Shown here piece by piece: positions 24,601-37,725 of a DNA stretch of 64,000 nucleotides. The first letter of the stretch is position 1, and the number at the start of each line of letters is the position of its first letter. Location: assembly GCA_963169105.1 (NCBI GenBank), contig OY720636.1, positions 145,971,941-146,035,940 on the forward strand. Direction: 5' to 3'. The translations under genes and the position numbers were made by a program. The notes beneath the pieces are model-generated. The model made no database searches and was not told the DNA's origin. It worked only from the letters and a program-made list of their open reading frames with translations. Origin of the DNA: Ceriagrion tenellum (taxonomy: Eukaryota; Arthropoda; Insecta; Odonata; Coenagrionidae).

Positions 24601-26756
24601 TGTCGTGAATATTTTCGGTTTATCCTTGCTCTCCGCCAGAAACTCGCGAAAGAAGAAAATCCAGAGGAGGAATCATCTTCCTCACATCTCTCGTCCGTAT
24701 CCGGATGCAACCTCCAGTGTCTCCGCAGACTCCTCCCCCTCGCCATCTCCGCGCGGCACATCTATACATGTGGTCCAATTCTGAGATACACACGTAAAAA
24801 TGTGGAGCGGAGAAAAGCCGCGAGGGGCGGGGACGAGGGGAAGGGGAAAATCTATTCCTGAATAAAAATGGAGCCTAACACTATTCCGAACTTATAATAG
24901 AGTTTATTTCGAGGAAACAGAACTTTATTCACTCCGCCACGTGAACATCGCGAACAAGAGATAACGGAAGGAGAAGTGATGGGACACAAATTCGATTTCC
25001 AAGCGGAGGCGTATTAATAAGAAAACTTAAAAAGGAAGGAGAGAAAGAATTTCGCATGGGAGGCACGAGTAAGTTCGTTTTCCTTCCTTTGGCACCGTTC
25101 GCTTTCCTTTTCCTCTGGAGAGGAGGACGTGACGTCATTTACGGGGAATTCGAGGGCCGAGCGAGCACAATTTATTTACAATCAGGGAGTCCCGCGCGTG
25201 CTTAGAGACGCATTCTTTCCCCAGCTTCCCACCGGCGCGCAAACCCCCTTTGCCTTCCGCCCAATCTCCGCAATTCTCTTTCCCACAAAGTGCGAATAAA
25301 AAAAAGAGAAGAGATTCTCTATGTTCTCCGAGGTTGAAACAAAATCGCTTACTACGGAACTTCTCAGAATAAGTGGCTCAGTTTATCGTTTATAGCTGAC
25401 TGGAAGTTCACACAAAACCAATTTAAGACTTAGAAGAGCAAAAAAATGTGCTCGGGGAGTTTCTGAGAGGAGAATTGAATGGTTAGCAAATGCTACCCCG
25501 TTTTAGTGGTTAACCAATGCCCCGTGAAAATTGCTCCCTCTTAGGGCTTCCCATAGATCAGATATGCAAATACGCATTCAATTTTTTTACCATTCGCATA
25601 TGCAATGTTTCCAGCTCTAATGTTGCAAGTGACGGTGATGCTACGTAGAAAGGTCGGATATATGAAAGTATTGGTGATGGAATAACGGAGAAAATATCAA
25701 CACCTTCTATTTGAGCTCCGCCAAAATCACCTCGGACTCCGTACGACTGGTAGCGCTCATCATAGGATTGATCGGTGGAGTACAGAGCTCGCCAGTAGAA
25801 AGCATTAAGTGTACACCGTCCTGCGCGGCACAGACGGAATCAATTGTAGCTCTCATGCATAAGGCTGATTTCCATGAGTCACTCCATCTACTCCCTACGC
25901 ATGACTCAATTGCAGTCACTTACCCGATGGGCTTCGGACGTTGCTACGGCAATTACAAAATTCCTACCGGATCTTCGGCCATTATGACGAGCCATTATGA
26001 CGACAACGGGACCTGATGTATGGCACGCACTCGGAGGGTACTGTTTCAAAATTAATGCAATAAATGACAATAATTTCGCTTTATTTTACAATACTTTTCA
26101 TTAATTTCGAACCCAGTTTTCAACTTCTTAATGTCATTTTCAAGGTGACAAAGCTCACCGTGAGCAGTTTATACGCAGAGTCAATAGGTTTGAGGAGATG
26201 GAGTATGGAGTATTGTATCTTTGGTCCAGAATGGGCGAGTAGGTTGCCTGTAATTCCAAGAGAAGTGGGCCAAAGCAAAGGTAGTGGGGAGAAAGAAATG
26301 GATAGAATAATAATTTCTTTCATTACTTAACCCTATTAAGCGGCATCCTTAACTTAATCTGGGTGCGCGACAGTAATTTGCCGTCTCCCAGCTTTTGCGT
26401 CTATTTTCCCCAATGCTTCATTCTAAATCTTAACAATTGAGACATTTTTTATTAAAAGAAACCAATCCCACATTTAAAAATGATAAAAAACGTATAAAAG
26501 CTGAAGAGCACAAAAATTCTACTATTTTAGCAGAATAACTGAACACCGACACTAACAAACAGTATAAATCCAAATAGCTCAAACTAGAAACGAAACAAGC
26601 TGGCTTGTGAGACACTAAAAACCTTATGTACTTGAGTAATTAAGAGAATTTTAAGTTCCTCAATCAGGCATAGGTTTTTGGACCCCACGACGAACCATCT
26701 TATTTTATTTATTAATTGTTTTTGGTTCTCACGCGACATAAAACTTCAAATCATAG
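21628..26756. other. Long unassigned stretch
   Basis: Mostly AT-rich. The longest frame is 194 codons at 24277-24861 (plus), with a basic and Ser/Glu-rich second half overlapping a GC-richer block at 24560-25300. I recognise no domain and give it low weight as a gene. Frames at 25690-26020 on both strands have balanced composition but no recognisable family. No RNA genes or transposon ends were seen. Confidence 0.45.
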
Positions 26757-27163
26757 TTCGCAACTGCAGCGTCCACAAGAAGCGAGTAAAATTTCTTCGA
26801 TGGTCACAGTTTCACCGTCATTGTTAGCTCTATGAAAATTTGCTACAAAAGCTAGGTGTACATCTTGAATATCTACTAACTTTTCAGTTACAGATCTCTC
26901 TCCACGAGTTGTAACGTCGTCAAAATGAAGACATTTATACAAAAACCCATATCTGCGTTCATTGATATTAGTACGCAAAATATCAATCCTGTTCCGTTTT
27001 TTGTGAAAAACTCGGAAAAATCAGTACGGTTTCCACGTTTGACGGCCCTCAAGAACCATTCCCCGAATAGTACTTTTCTATCTTGAGGTGGTCTTGTTGT
27101 CTCAAATCCGAACGGCAGTGTCAGACGATTCATTTCTTCCAGCCTCTCTTTGAGCAATTAGAC
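26757..27163 (-). pseudogene. piggyBac-type transposase fragment
   Basis: Minus-strand frames read NRLTLPFGFETTRPPQDRK (27125 down), then after a frameshift near 26980 NERRYGFLYKCLHFDD, GERSVTEKLVDIQDV and GETVTIEEILLASCGRC. The order LHFDD, TEKL.DI.DV, VTIEE, GRC matches the N-terminal half of the piggyBac DDE domain. The first catalytic Asp, which the family has in TIDEQL or TVDEQL, reads Glu here. The later catalytic residues and Cys-rich tail are missing. The fragment ends abruptly near 26757, and a SINE lies just upstream of it. Confidence 0.75.
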
Positions 27164-27164
27164 C

Positions 27165-27345
27165 ATTTGGGTCTTGTTTTTCGAAATAACTACTGAACTA
27201 GCCACGCAGTAACTTAAACAGAGTCACCCGTTAGTGTTCACACAATTGTGTGAAATTCACAGCGGAAAAGTCATTCGCCTGGACTGGGAATCGTACCCAG
27301 ATCCCTCGATTCCGCACCGAGTGCTCGCCGAGCACTTTTATCCTT
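27165..27345 (-). repeat. tRNA-derived SINE (family 3)
   Basis: The minus strand carries a tRNA-like T arm at 27284-27300: CTGGG, loop TACGATT, CCCAG, an intact five-pair stem with seven-base loop corresponding to the pol III B box. Upstream is GCTCGGCGAGCACTCGG, a poor A-box match. The unit continues into unrelated tail sequence through about 27165, abutting the piggyBac fragment. It is not a tRNA gene: no acceptor stem or clear anticodon arm. Confidence 0.6.
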
Positions 27346-27949
27346 GACAATGTCATCTTATTTTCCAAAGAAATAATTTGGAAAAAAAACAATCAAGCCT
27401 CGATTTCCAATTTTTAGCTTTTCCCATGGACTCAGGAAAAGTGCTTATGGTATTTCCTTTACTTTGTCTGTGATGCTCATGATAGTTGCTCGTTTTCCCC
27501 AATCGTATCATTAGCCCTTCCAATTTAAAATGATAGCCCTTAAATCTTATGATTTTCCTCATGGCCTTACTCATACTCCAGGTATTGCGTCATTTAAACG
27601 CGTCAATTATATAACTATAACAAATGAATCTTACACCTAAACTTTGTGCATACAATTATCTACCGGAGAAGAGGAGAGTCATTTTGCGATTGATGGGATA
27701 AGGTTAAAGTCGAAAAATAAACAAAAGTACGAATATTTAGCATTCTGTCACGCTCTCTTTCTCTCTAGACATAAAATAACATACATTTTATCGTAAACTA
27801 TGCCGCTAACTCGTGGATGCTCTTATTTTCTCATTTCTAAGACTGCTTCAATCGGTCTCGGTGTTTTCTTTGAGAAAGGTTCGGACGCTTTCATGGTGAG
27901 ACCCTCTCGTTTAGGATAGAGATTTTACTTTAAGGTGGTTGACACGATT
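27346..27949. other. Unassigned AT-rich stretch
   Basis: No gene, repeat end or RNA feature recognised. A CT-repeat-like run lies at 27750-27768. Confidence 0.5.
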
Positions 27950-28279
27950 TCAGTTTATGTAGGGGATCGGGTTGGTGTGGTGGCTAGAGTACTCGTCTAC
28001 CACACGGACGGCCAGGTTCAAATCCCTGCAGAGGAGGATGCTTTTCAGAGGACACCCGATCCCTACTTGAGTGCCTTGTGGGGGGCACTTCAAGTACAGT
28101 ACTCCGTCTGTCGGATGAGACGTTAAACGTTGGTACCCTTGGCGCCTTTTGTTAAGATTAGGCTGATGCCGACGCCGGGTTTCCATCCACCCTTCCTCCC
28201 TCACCTATCCCTATGGCGCAAATGACCTTGGTCGTCGGTCGCCTCCCCAAATATCTAATCCAATCCATCAGTTTATGTA
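27950..28279 (+). repeat. tRNA-derived SINE (family 2) with 12 bp target-site duplication
   Basis: The pol III A box TGGCTAGAGTACTCG is at 27981-27995 and the B box GGTTCAAATCC at 28015-28025, in a tRNA-like head. The body follows with GTTAAACGTTGG and GCCGACGCCGGGTTTC. The 306-base element is bounded by a perfect 12 bp duplication, TCAGTTTATGTA, at 27950-27961 and 28268-28279, so both ends are certain. The intact duplication suggests it is among the younger insertions here. Mobilisation would rely on a partner LINE. Confidence 0.85.
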
Positions 28280-30539
28280 CACATTTGCATGATCCGTTGC
28301 ATATGAGTACTCATTAGTGATATGTATTGATGGAAGTAAAAAAATTACACGATACCGACTTGATTTTCTGTATATTCAATGCTGTTTTAAAATGTAGCCT
28401 AATGGCGCATGGCATAGATTTGGAAATTATTTGATAAGATACGAACCGATCATCTTCTGAACGTGAAATAATACATTTTGAATCGTTATATTGATGGCTA
28501 AAATATCAAGGTATCATACCAAATAGAAAACACGCATTTAAGTCAGATATTCGCTCAATTTTCAAACTCAACGACGTGAACCATATATACAACAATGCAT
28601 GAACCCAAGTCATTACAGTACATTAATAAAGGCGAAAACTTCAAAACATAATTCTTGCATCGTTTATATTACTACATGCTTGGTGACTTCCATTGAATAA
28701 GCGGATACACTTTAGCGAAATTTGGACCAAGAATCTTTTCGAAATACTTAAAATGTAATTGGTATGTGCATTTAATTACTCACGCTTACCGTTCTAGCTG
28801 CGTTAAACCCTGAGCTACAGAAACAGTGAAAACGGCTGCTGCTAGTGGGTTTTTGAGCAGCAGCACATGCTTTACAAGACAGAACACAAAGGAGACGGAT
28901 GTATATATATATAATACTTGTAATAGGGAGGTGTGAAAAGGAAAGAGATGGTTGCGGTGAAAGAGAACGTACGAGGAGTGAAAGAAAGCAAAAGCAGACG
29001 GAATGAGTGGAAACCGAGAAAGAGAGGAGGTTTGGAAGGCGTGAATGAGCGTCGGAGGTGCGGAGAGCGATCCGGAGTGGTGAAGAACGACTTCTGAGGT
29101 TTCCGAGCGGGAGGGAGTGGGTGGGTGAGGTGAGGTGGGGTGCAGAGAAAGGTGTGGAAAGGTCTCTCTGAAATGGATCCCAGAGAAAACCTTTAATTTT
29201 TTTCTCGCGTCGGTCGGTCCGTTAATCTTAACGATTCCTCGGCGTCGAGAGGAGGTGAGAGGGGAGGAGGGGGAGGGGCAAGAGGGAGGGGGAGCAATGA
29301 GAGGGCCGCCTCTTCACTCCCCTCGTCCTTTGATGAGTCTCCTCTTCTTCTCCACCTCTCCAACGCACCGCGCGCTCTCCACTTTCAATCCCTCGTTGCC
29401 TTGTTTGCCGAGGGATCCGATGATTTGGGGGTAAGCGAGGGTAGGAAAAGGAAGAGGGGGGGGGGGTGCAGGGAACGGAGGGCGCTGCCGATGGTTGAGA
29501 GCCAGTCCCGGCGCGCCTACACTGATGTCTGCCCTCACTTGATCGGGGCCGAGGTATCCTGAAACCCCGAAGCTTGAGCTTAATTCCCTCACAATCTCGC
29601 TCGCTACTCAAGCTATACATTCTACTAGATTATATGCTTACCGTTACACGTACTCCTCTCAAGGCACGAAACAATTTGGCTAGAAAAAAATAGTAATCCT
29701 ATTGAATACTATGACTAATTTTCACAAATACTTTGCCGAATCGAGCAACTATATTTAATGGCTAAACTATAGTTAATATAAACTTTACGACATCAGGCGT
29801 CACTTCGCGGAAAATTGTAGTAATGCATTAAGCACCTTTGCAATATGGTTTCTAGGTAATATGATTTGTGCAAATTTCATAGAAGTAACTTGGCAAATGA
29901 TGGTCACAATTGAGTTTAATTTACAATTTACAGCCCCCTCTCCTCTCTCATCCCTTCCCACTAATCCCGCCCTAAGTTTTTGTATTCTGCAACTTGGTTC
30001 CCGAAGTCTTCACAGCTTTTCAAACTGATTACTGTAAATTTATCAACTCACACACGAAAACCCGAGGATTTTGAGACCGTCTGATTGGATGAGAGCCAGC
30101 ATATACACACTCTACGCCCACTCTACGATTGCGCACAAAATGCATGCCCAGCGGGATTTGGGTAGTTTGAGTTAAGACTTTGTTGTTGAGCTATGTACAA
30201 TTGGAGTACTGATGACCAAATTTATGACGAAATTGAAAGTAATTCTTTAGCTCCGGTTAATATTTTCTGAAGTTTAGGATGTTTTTACCCAAAATATGGC
30301 AGTGATTACGGAATATATGTTGAGTATCTTTAGTACCCACCAAAATGTTATACGTAGAAGTTCTTAAACAAGCACAAACGCTAACCGTGATACTTGGCAG
30401 CAGGCTTGGTACATACATTCCAGCTCGAACGCAAGGGGGCGCGATCGGCGACTAGGGCCGCACGCCGCTCACTCTCGGGGCCGTATCTTGATAAATACTC
30501 CGTAGAATTTGAGAATATTCCAGTAAAAAATGTCAAATG
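28280..30539. other. Unassigned stretch with purine-rich blocks
   Basis: 28930-29180 and 29245-29300 are strongly G/A-rich on plus, with eleven G at 29456-29466 and a (TA)n run near 28900. 29300-29600 is mixed GC-rich. Frames in it are low-complexity. The rest is AT-rich. No gene recognised. Confidence 0.5.
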
Positions 30540-31230
30540 TATCTACATCTACATAATACCCCGCGAGCCGCCGCTTGGGCGTGTGACAGGGGGTGTTAGG
30601 TAACCAGCCGTGTAAAGATGCAAGTTATTTGGAGATGAAAAGGTGACATGTATTATAGGAGTGTATTTCGTGGAGCTCAATTTTTATTGTGGTCACTTAT
30701 TGTTCGCGGAAAGAGCGAGTTTTTGTACCTATCTGTTCGGCACAGTATCTCTCTTATTTGGTCGCATCTTCAGACCTAGAGATGTAGTGAGGAGTCATGA
30801 TAATATTCTCTGTGTCACTCTGAAAAATATCAGTTCTGAATTTATCAAGCAAACCAAGCCCAGCGTGTAGCCTCTGAGTCTCTAGGTGCTACCATCTTAA
30901 TCCCTCTGAAAGTTGTGAGACACTATATGTACGCTCGCAGCAGTTTCTATCGAAGCGCGCTGCTTTCTTTTGTATTTTATTAATTTTTTTGGTTAAATCT
31001 ATTTGACTAGGGTCTCAAATGCTCGCGACGTATTCGAAGTGTGGCCTAACCAGGGCGAAGTAGCATCTCTCTCTGACTTTTTCATCCGAGGACCTTCATA
31101 TTATATGTTAAACAAAACCTAGTTTCTATAATGCTGCACCACATATGTTCTGTGTGTGTAATCCCCACGATATATCAGAAGTTAAGGTAATTCCAAGATA
31201 TTTTACTGTCTCTGAAGATTGAAGGATTTG
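30540..31230 (-). mobile_element. CR1/Jockey-type non-LTR retrotransposon, 3' part (copy 1)
   Basis: The minus strand encodes the end of a LINE reverse transcriptase. It starts VKYLGITLTSDISWG (about 31215), then NICGAAL, RERCYFALVRPHFEYVASI (about 31070) and TKKINKIQKKAARF, with SDRATK and CRTDRYKNS-like text in the last part. A short 3' untranslated region follows and ends in ATGTAGATGTAGATAC at about 30538-30553, the microsatellite-like end typical of this group. Several stops and indels break it. It is a 5'-truncated dead copy, as is usual for LINEs. Confidence 0.85.
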
Positions 31231-34200
31231 GGGATAGTTGGTATTTATGGAAAAGAAATTGAAATCGCCAAATGGAATCGTGATTCCTGGAAAACAGCAT
31301 TAAATGGTGAAATTTCCAAACCTTGGGTGCGATGCGTCTCTCCCTGATCCAAATGCGGTAATCTTTTACACAAGTTATTTTATAACCTAATATTATAAAT
31401 TTACAGGATGTTCTCAAAGAAATTTAAGGAAACATTTTGGCCAACAAATAAAGACTACACTACTGCCCTCTGCTCTCACATTGCTCATTTCTTCATTTGC
31501 ATCACACATTGCACCAACCCTCAACCAACCCACTTGCGAGCACGCACTTTTTGCAATAGCCATTTCAACTCCAAATTGCCCTCTCCACGAATTATTTTGC
31601 CTATTTTTTTGATTGTGATGGAAAAGTTATCAATTGGAAGGTCAGATATCAGATATACCTGCTCTTTTCTGAGAAATCTAGGAAGTCTTTACTGATATCA
31701 TACGCCAGGTAAAAACGAAACCCTTCATAAATACTTGGTATCAACCAAAAGAATGTTTAACGCACACAAAAAATCTCTAAGGTTGGAAAAACTGAATAAT
31801 TTAAGTCAGCGGTGAGTCAAATACTGTAATTATGTGGAAATAAATGGCACTTACTTGTAAAATACCACAAGTAACAACTAATACTGGCAAAAATCGTGTA
31901 AATATGTAAGCATTTAAAATTATTATCCACCCACGCGATAAACTGTGGCTGGGCTTCCTTTCAGTATGCAAAGTAGGTTCTGAATAAAACCGTATGAAGG
32001 TGAATTGTAGGCGTATGGAGGGTGAATAATACAAAAATACGTAAAATCAAAGTGTGGAAAATTCAGGATAATAGATATGGTTAACATAAAGAGGCTGGGG
32101 GATAAGAAATACCTGAGAAGAGAAGTTTAGGGAGGCTGAAAAATGGATGGAGGTTGTTTGGAGACGTAAAAAAATTCCGTAGTATCCAATGAAGAGGCAA
32201 GGAATAAAAGAGGGAAAGTGTGATGGAGTAAAAGAAAGCGTATCCCAGGCGAAATGAGGGGGCAGAAAATATAAGGAAATGAAGAGAATCGAAAATGAAG
32301 ATATGTGTGGTAAAAGACGAACTAGTGTTACGCTGATATAAACGTCAGCGACTGAGGCTTCTCTAGACCGTGAAAATCCTTGAAACAACTGGTATTTGCC
32401 GGAGACCTATGAGATGTCACCATGTGGGGTGCACGCGGAGTAATATATCTAAAAATGATAAAAGCTAATCAAAAATGGCCCTTAAAAATCATCAAATCAC
32501 CTCAATGTCATGGAGAGAAACTCGAGAAGTTACGAATAAATGGATATTTCGATGAGTTAAATGTTCCACCCGTAGGAAAATTATTGCTGTAATTTTTAAT
32601 CACTGAGAATTGTTTCAATGATGAGCACGAAAAAGAAAAGAGTGTAAAAATGGAGATTTATCGCAATCCTCGGAATCGGACTAGATAAAAAGTACCAAGA
32701 GTCTACACTTATAATGGTATTAGGCATTGGAGTGTTTTTGTCCCAAAATTATTTAAGAATATAAAAGACGATTTTATAACATTGATTACTGTAAGGGAGA
32801 TAAATAGGGAAAAAGAATGTTTGAATCAATAATTTTTTGCCTGCAAGTTTACTTACACTTACAAGACTTACTATTGTCAAGTTTAAATAGGCACCTCCTG
32901 GGCCCAATCCGATAATGGGTAAACAAGACCAATACCGTTGTAACATTACATTCAAACATGTCTTTAGTAAATATAAATTGCATTATATATGATTTATCTA
33001 TCTAATTTACACCATAGATAAGTATATTTTAATACCAATAACCAATTATTGCACTTATAAAAGCGGTGACGAAAATAATGAAAATTAGGTAACTGTAATA
33101 CATAAATCTGAAGATAAGCCGGCGGAGTTTCCTTCGCAATTTCATCCCTCTCGTTGGCCAAGTGCCGAGCGGAAACTGGGAGAGTGGAGGTGAGGCAAAA
33201 GAAGGAGAAGGGGGAGGAGAGTGAGGGTGGGGATTGGGGAGGGGGCAGAGGAGAAGTGCTCTAAATGAAAGCGTTCCCATCCCCCCCCCTCTCGCCTATA
33301 TCCATTCTCTGGGCTTTCCACTTGGCCGAGAAGAAAGAGTGTTGACTCGGAAGGAGGTCGGGTGTTGGGTGGGGGGGGAGGAAGTTGGGGGTGGGAGGGG
33401 AGGAGGGGGTGAGAGTAGACGGGGGAAGGGTGAGAACGTGAGAGAGAGGCAATTCTTTTTCGATAGGTTGAAGGCTTCAGAGCAAATGGCATTTCTAGCG
33501 AGGAGGGAAAGATTCATTAATACTTACCAACCAATTCTGAGACAAAGGTACATATTTGTCGGCACTTAAGACGTCTGCTTCTTCCTGGGGTGCCAATTTC
33601 TTCGCTTCTAGGACCGAAAATCTCCGAAACAGTAAGATAGTTCAATTTGATTGAAAACTCGGGCTGGCTACTTCATTGCCAAAAACTACAATCTTGAAGT
33701 TTCTGGACCGCTAATACACCAGGGGCCTTAATTGAGCAATAAACCGAAATTTTTTCTTCCTGAGAGACGCTTACGAAACGTAATTTAAATAAATTGCTTT
33801 TTAATACAGTTCCGACGAAGATCAATGAATGAAATAAATGTATGTCAACCTTTCCAATTGAAAAAAAAAACGATTTTACAAAAGAGAATGAAGAGAATAT
33901 ATCAAGATATAGTAAGAAGACAGTCGTAGAAAGGAAATGAAAAATGTAAAAAAGATTTTTAATCGTTATTTGTTGTAAGCTTATAAAGAACACGTGAGAA
34001 GAGTAAGTAAAGAGTAGCAGGAAAATACGCACCATTTTTTTGAGGCAATGAAGGATGATACGACGTAGTTTTCAGTCGTAAATCTTCCTTTTTCACAACT
34101 TGTGTTAAATATTGAATTGAATCACAGTGAAAATATTTAACCATGGATAGAGACTTTTCTCAATTTACTTCGGCATTAATAGAGGTACTAGAATGACGAT

Positions 34201-37194
34201 GGAATTATGCGTATATTTCTGAGCATTCATGGTTCCAAAAAAAATAAAATCTTTCACCTCAACATACTTCTCAATGGATCGATAACCCTTAAAGTGAACT
34301 CAATAGATCTTAATTTTACGTTTGCTCAAAAAACTCAAAAGCCTGATCAAATCGGAGTAAATACATTCTCGAATGGAAATATGAAAGAAAAGGTTACATG
34401 TTAGTACGAGAATCATGACGACACTACCTAATTGATGAACATATACAAAGGAGCAGATTTTATGCAATGAAAAAAGTTAAGAAAGAAAGTTGCAGAATTA
34501 ACTAATGCGACGGAGCGTGGTCGCAGTCAAAGAATGAGGTCTGTCGCTGCGGCTGAGATTCGAGCGTGGATTAGCGAGGCCACTATTAAAAAGAGGCGGA
34601 TTCGATTTGGCTCATTTAACCAGTGGAAGACCATTTTCTCTGATAGATAGCACTTATAGTAATGCAATGATTTAATTATTGTGAGAAATCAGCATAGAAA
34701 ATTTAATTAAAATTAATATTTTCTTTAGAGTAAGTGGTCAAAGATTAATTTTATATTTCATTTCGCATAGGCCAACGATTCAAATATTTATTAATTCACA
34801 TTAAGGGCTACACTATAGCATTAATTTGGAATATTATTGAACAATTCAACGAATTCAAGTTTACAATTTAGTTTACAAAGTTGAATTGAAAAATACGTGA
34901 AAAAAATTACGTTTTTCACGTTACCTAAAAGTGAGGTGCTCCTGAATTTCAATTGTATTTAGCTTATCTAATTGCTATTTATTGTTTGTTTTTTATTTAT
35001 TCACGTTAAATTTTCAACTTTAATTGGTTTAGTTGTTCAAAAATACGCTAAATGGATTTTAAATATAACATTGAAGAAGCATTACTAAATTTGCAAAACA
35101 TTGGCTACAGAGAAATGAAAAAAAAATTAATCTTAAAAATAATATTTTTCGGAGTTCTAAGAATAGAAAACAGGATGAGAAAGGCGTGGAGTATTGACAA
35201 ATACATATCATAACAACTAATTATGTAATGACTCGATCTAAACAGTTTATTATTGAAAAATGCTATTCGCAGTTGAATGTATCGCCATCAATGACTTACT
35301 CGATTCTTATAATACTGTACTGTACTTACATACAACATTGTGTTGCATTTATTCGAAGACACACTCGCTTATGGAAATTTTGGACGAGAGGGTCTCACTG
35401 AAAGAGGTCTGGACGGAAAAAAGGAATGTTTTCACTTTTTTCGTTCCAATGGTATTTCCGCGATGTCCAAATCCTGGATCAAGTAAGCAGTTTAAGTGGA
35501 GCTCTGAGTGGAATCTAATGCGTTTCCAGTTTTTCTAATGTTTATCAGATATAACGAAATGCCAATCGGGCAGCGAGCGGTGGTATTAGGAGCGCAAGTT
35601 GTTCTTAACTTCCGCGCAGTTTTACTGAGTGTATATAGTGGAAGCAAGCCCTCCTGTTGAGCCGAAGCAATCTCCGCATGGCCTTCCCTCCGTCCTCGAA
35701 AGGAATGGGACCCGGAATCCGGCATCCATGCATGCTTCGTGACGGAGCACGGGCTACCACGGGCTATTCTCACATCTCTGAGAGCTGCGAGGCTTGCTCA
35801 GTTAAGGTGGTGGGAGCCAATTCCCTTCTAATGCCCAGATTTGCGTGAATATTTGTACACTTAAAATTTTTGGCAATATCCATGGATAAAAATGGAAAAA
35901 TTGCACCTTAGCGATATTTTTCTTTTTGTCAATATAACGCCGCAAGTAGTGAGCGGGCGTTGAGTTCAGTTCCGAGCTCGGGTGAGTAATCGACAAATAC
36001 TCTGAAGAAGATATTCCCATTTGCGTGAGAAGATAAGTCGTTTCGACCCCCCATTCATTTTGCTGGCAAATTTCATACAACTTCTTCACACAACATACAA
36101 CTTATGAGACGGGATTGTGATACATACCTCGAGTATCATTTTTTGTTTGAGAGATTTTCTTGTTTTTTGTGAGTTTCCACGAACATGTCTTTCACGCTTC
36201 GCTTTTTTTTTATTACCCTACACCATGTCAACCGAGTTCCGATGATGTCACAAATTCCCTCCGTGGAGCAGCCGTCTTTTTACTTGGAATAATACCTTCA
36301 CCGACGATATTGCCGTACATGACATTCCGACCGTTCCACACCCCCTTACGCAAAAAATACTCCGCGGAATAGCGCGGTTCATTCATTCGGCCTCTCCATT
36401 CATTCATTCATTCCCTCGACGATGAACGGCTGTTTATTTGGGTTTCGCTTTGCGCGAGAAAAAGCTTGACGCTGCTCTCAGACGTGGGCGACGTTAGCTC
36501 GCTCCCGCGATTCACTTTACTCTTCCGTCATTTCCTTCTTCACATCCCGCTCAATATCAATGCCTTCGGCCATCAATCGGTTGAAAGCAAAAGATGCAAT
36601 AGCTTCGCGCGGAAGTAGTGTGTACAGGACTCAAAAATATCATGGGCCATCAAAAAGATAATACGACCAAGGGTAGTGAGTATTATTCGAGTTATATTAT
36701 AAACGTACCAATGTAGTAATCTCAAATAGCATTTCGCCACAGATACCTGCGTTTTTGACCGTGCAAACGTTGGACTACAAATAAATAATATTTCCAACGA
36801 GATTTTACGACGATTCTAAGAAAAAATTGTTTGATAATAATTGAATTATAAAATAAATACCCGGAAGTAAAGAAGCAATGGATATAATCATTCTCTCAAG
36901 CGTTACTTCTTCAAATAACGGTGGTAGAACTTTCATTGATTTTGACGGATTGAAATACGTTTCGTCGACGCGCTAAAATTCCTGTCACCGAAATATTTGA
37001 ATGTAGCTCGAAAATCGTTTGTACTCTGTTTCATGCGTTTGTTCCCCACTTTTTCTAGGAACATAACGTCAGCCTAATTAACATACCTCGTAACTCCGAA
37101 AAATACTATTTCGGAATTTTATAGCAATAATATTGCTTTATGGTACCTAGAAAGTTATATCAAACGAAGACGATAGAAATAAAGGCTCTAGGTG
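31231..37194. other. Long unassigned stretch
   Basis: AT-rich apart from 33130-33445, which is strongly G/A-rich on plus, and 35560-35830 and 36360-36550, which are GC-richer. A (CATT)n run lies near 36398-36413. Frames up to 120 codons (33673-34035, minus; Phe/Ile-rich) have no recognisable domain. No RNA gene was seen. Confidence 0.5.
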
Positions 37195-37441
37195 CGATTG
37201 AAACTTCGTGGCCCATGCGCAGACGCCGGTTTTGGGGCTGGGCGAGTCTATTTTGAAGAAGTGCCGTTAGACGCGGGTGTAGGTGTAAGTTGCCATTCTC
37301 TCTCGGGACTTGACTCATACCTCGTGCGTATTTGCCTCCATCCTAAGCGCTTTGCCTCCCCTCCAAGGTTCCCCCACCAGAGGCACTTTCCCCTCCACTC
37401 GCTGCCGTTCTGCGCATTCAGGGGCCACGAAGTTTCAACCG
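37195..37441. mobile_element. Small inverted-repeat element (putative MITE)
   Basis: TTGAAACTTCGTGGCCC at about 37198-37214 reappears inverted as GGGCCACGAAGTTTCAA at about 37423-37439. The match continues inward as ATGCGCAGA on both sides with a 4-base indel. About 245 bases in total, with about 35-base terminal inverted repeats and no coding, fits a non-autonomous DNA transposon. I could not find a clear target-site duplication, so the class is open. Confidence 0.55.
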
Positions 37442-37517
37442 GACTGTACGTGTAGAATTGTTTTTTAAAACCTCCTATCACGTAAAAAATTATTGATTTT
37501 TTTGCGTCTCCTATTTG

Positions 37518-37725
37518 TCGGCCCCGGTGGCGGCGGGGTTAAGTCCTTGCTTGGCTGTCCGAGGGTCGCGGGTTCGAGTCCCGGCTGGGTGGTTTTTCAC
37601 CACACAGGACATGGGTGTTGTTCGTCTATTGTTAATTGTTAATCCCCCGATGTAAAAGGCCTCTGTTGTGCTGTTTTCGGAAGTGTGAGAATAAATAAAA
37701 ATTTTAAATAATAAATTAAAATGGT
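37518..37725 (+). repeat. tRNA-derived SINE (family 1), nearly complete
   Basis: The head starts GTCGGCCCCGGTGG and has an A-box-like TGGCGGCGGGGT (37528-37539) and the B box GGTTCGAGTCC (37571-37581). The body reads ACAGGACATGGGTG and CCCCGATGTAAAAGG, and ends in an A/T-rich tail with AATAAATAAA. The body also appears at 41858-41975 and a related head at 38741-38820. The head folds partly like a tRNA but has no matching acceptor stem, so it is not a tRNA gene. Confidence 0.8.

Noticed and set aside
37518..37592. tRNA gene
   Set aside because: The B box is good, but there is no acceptor stem or clean anticodon arm, and the sequence runs into a repeated body; it is a SINE head.
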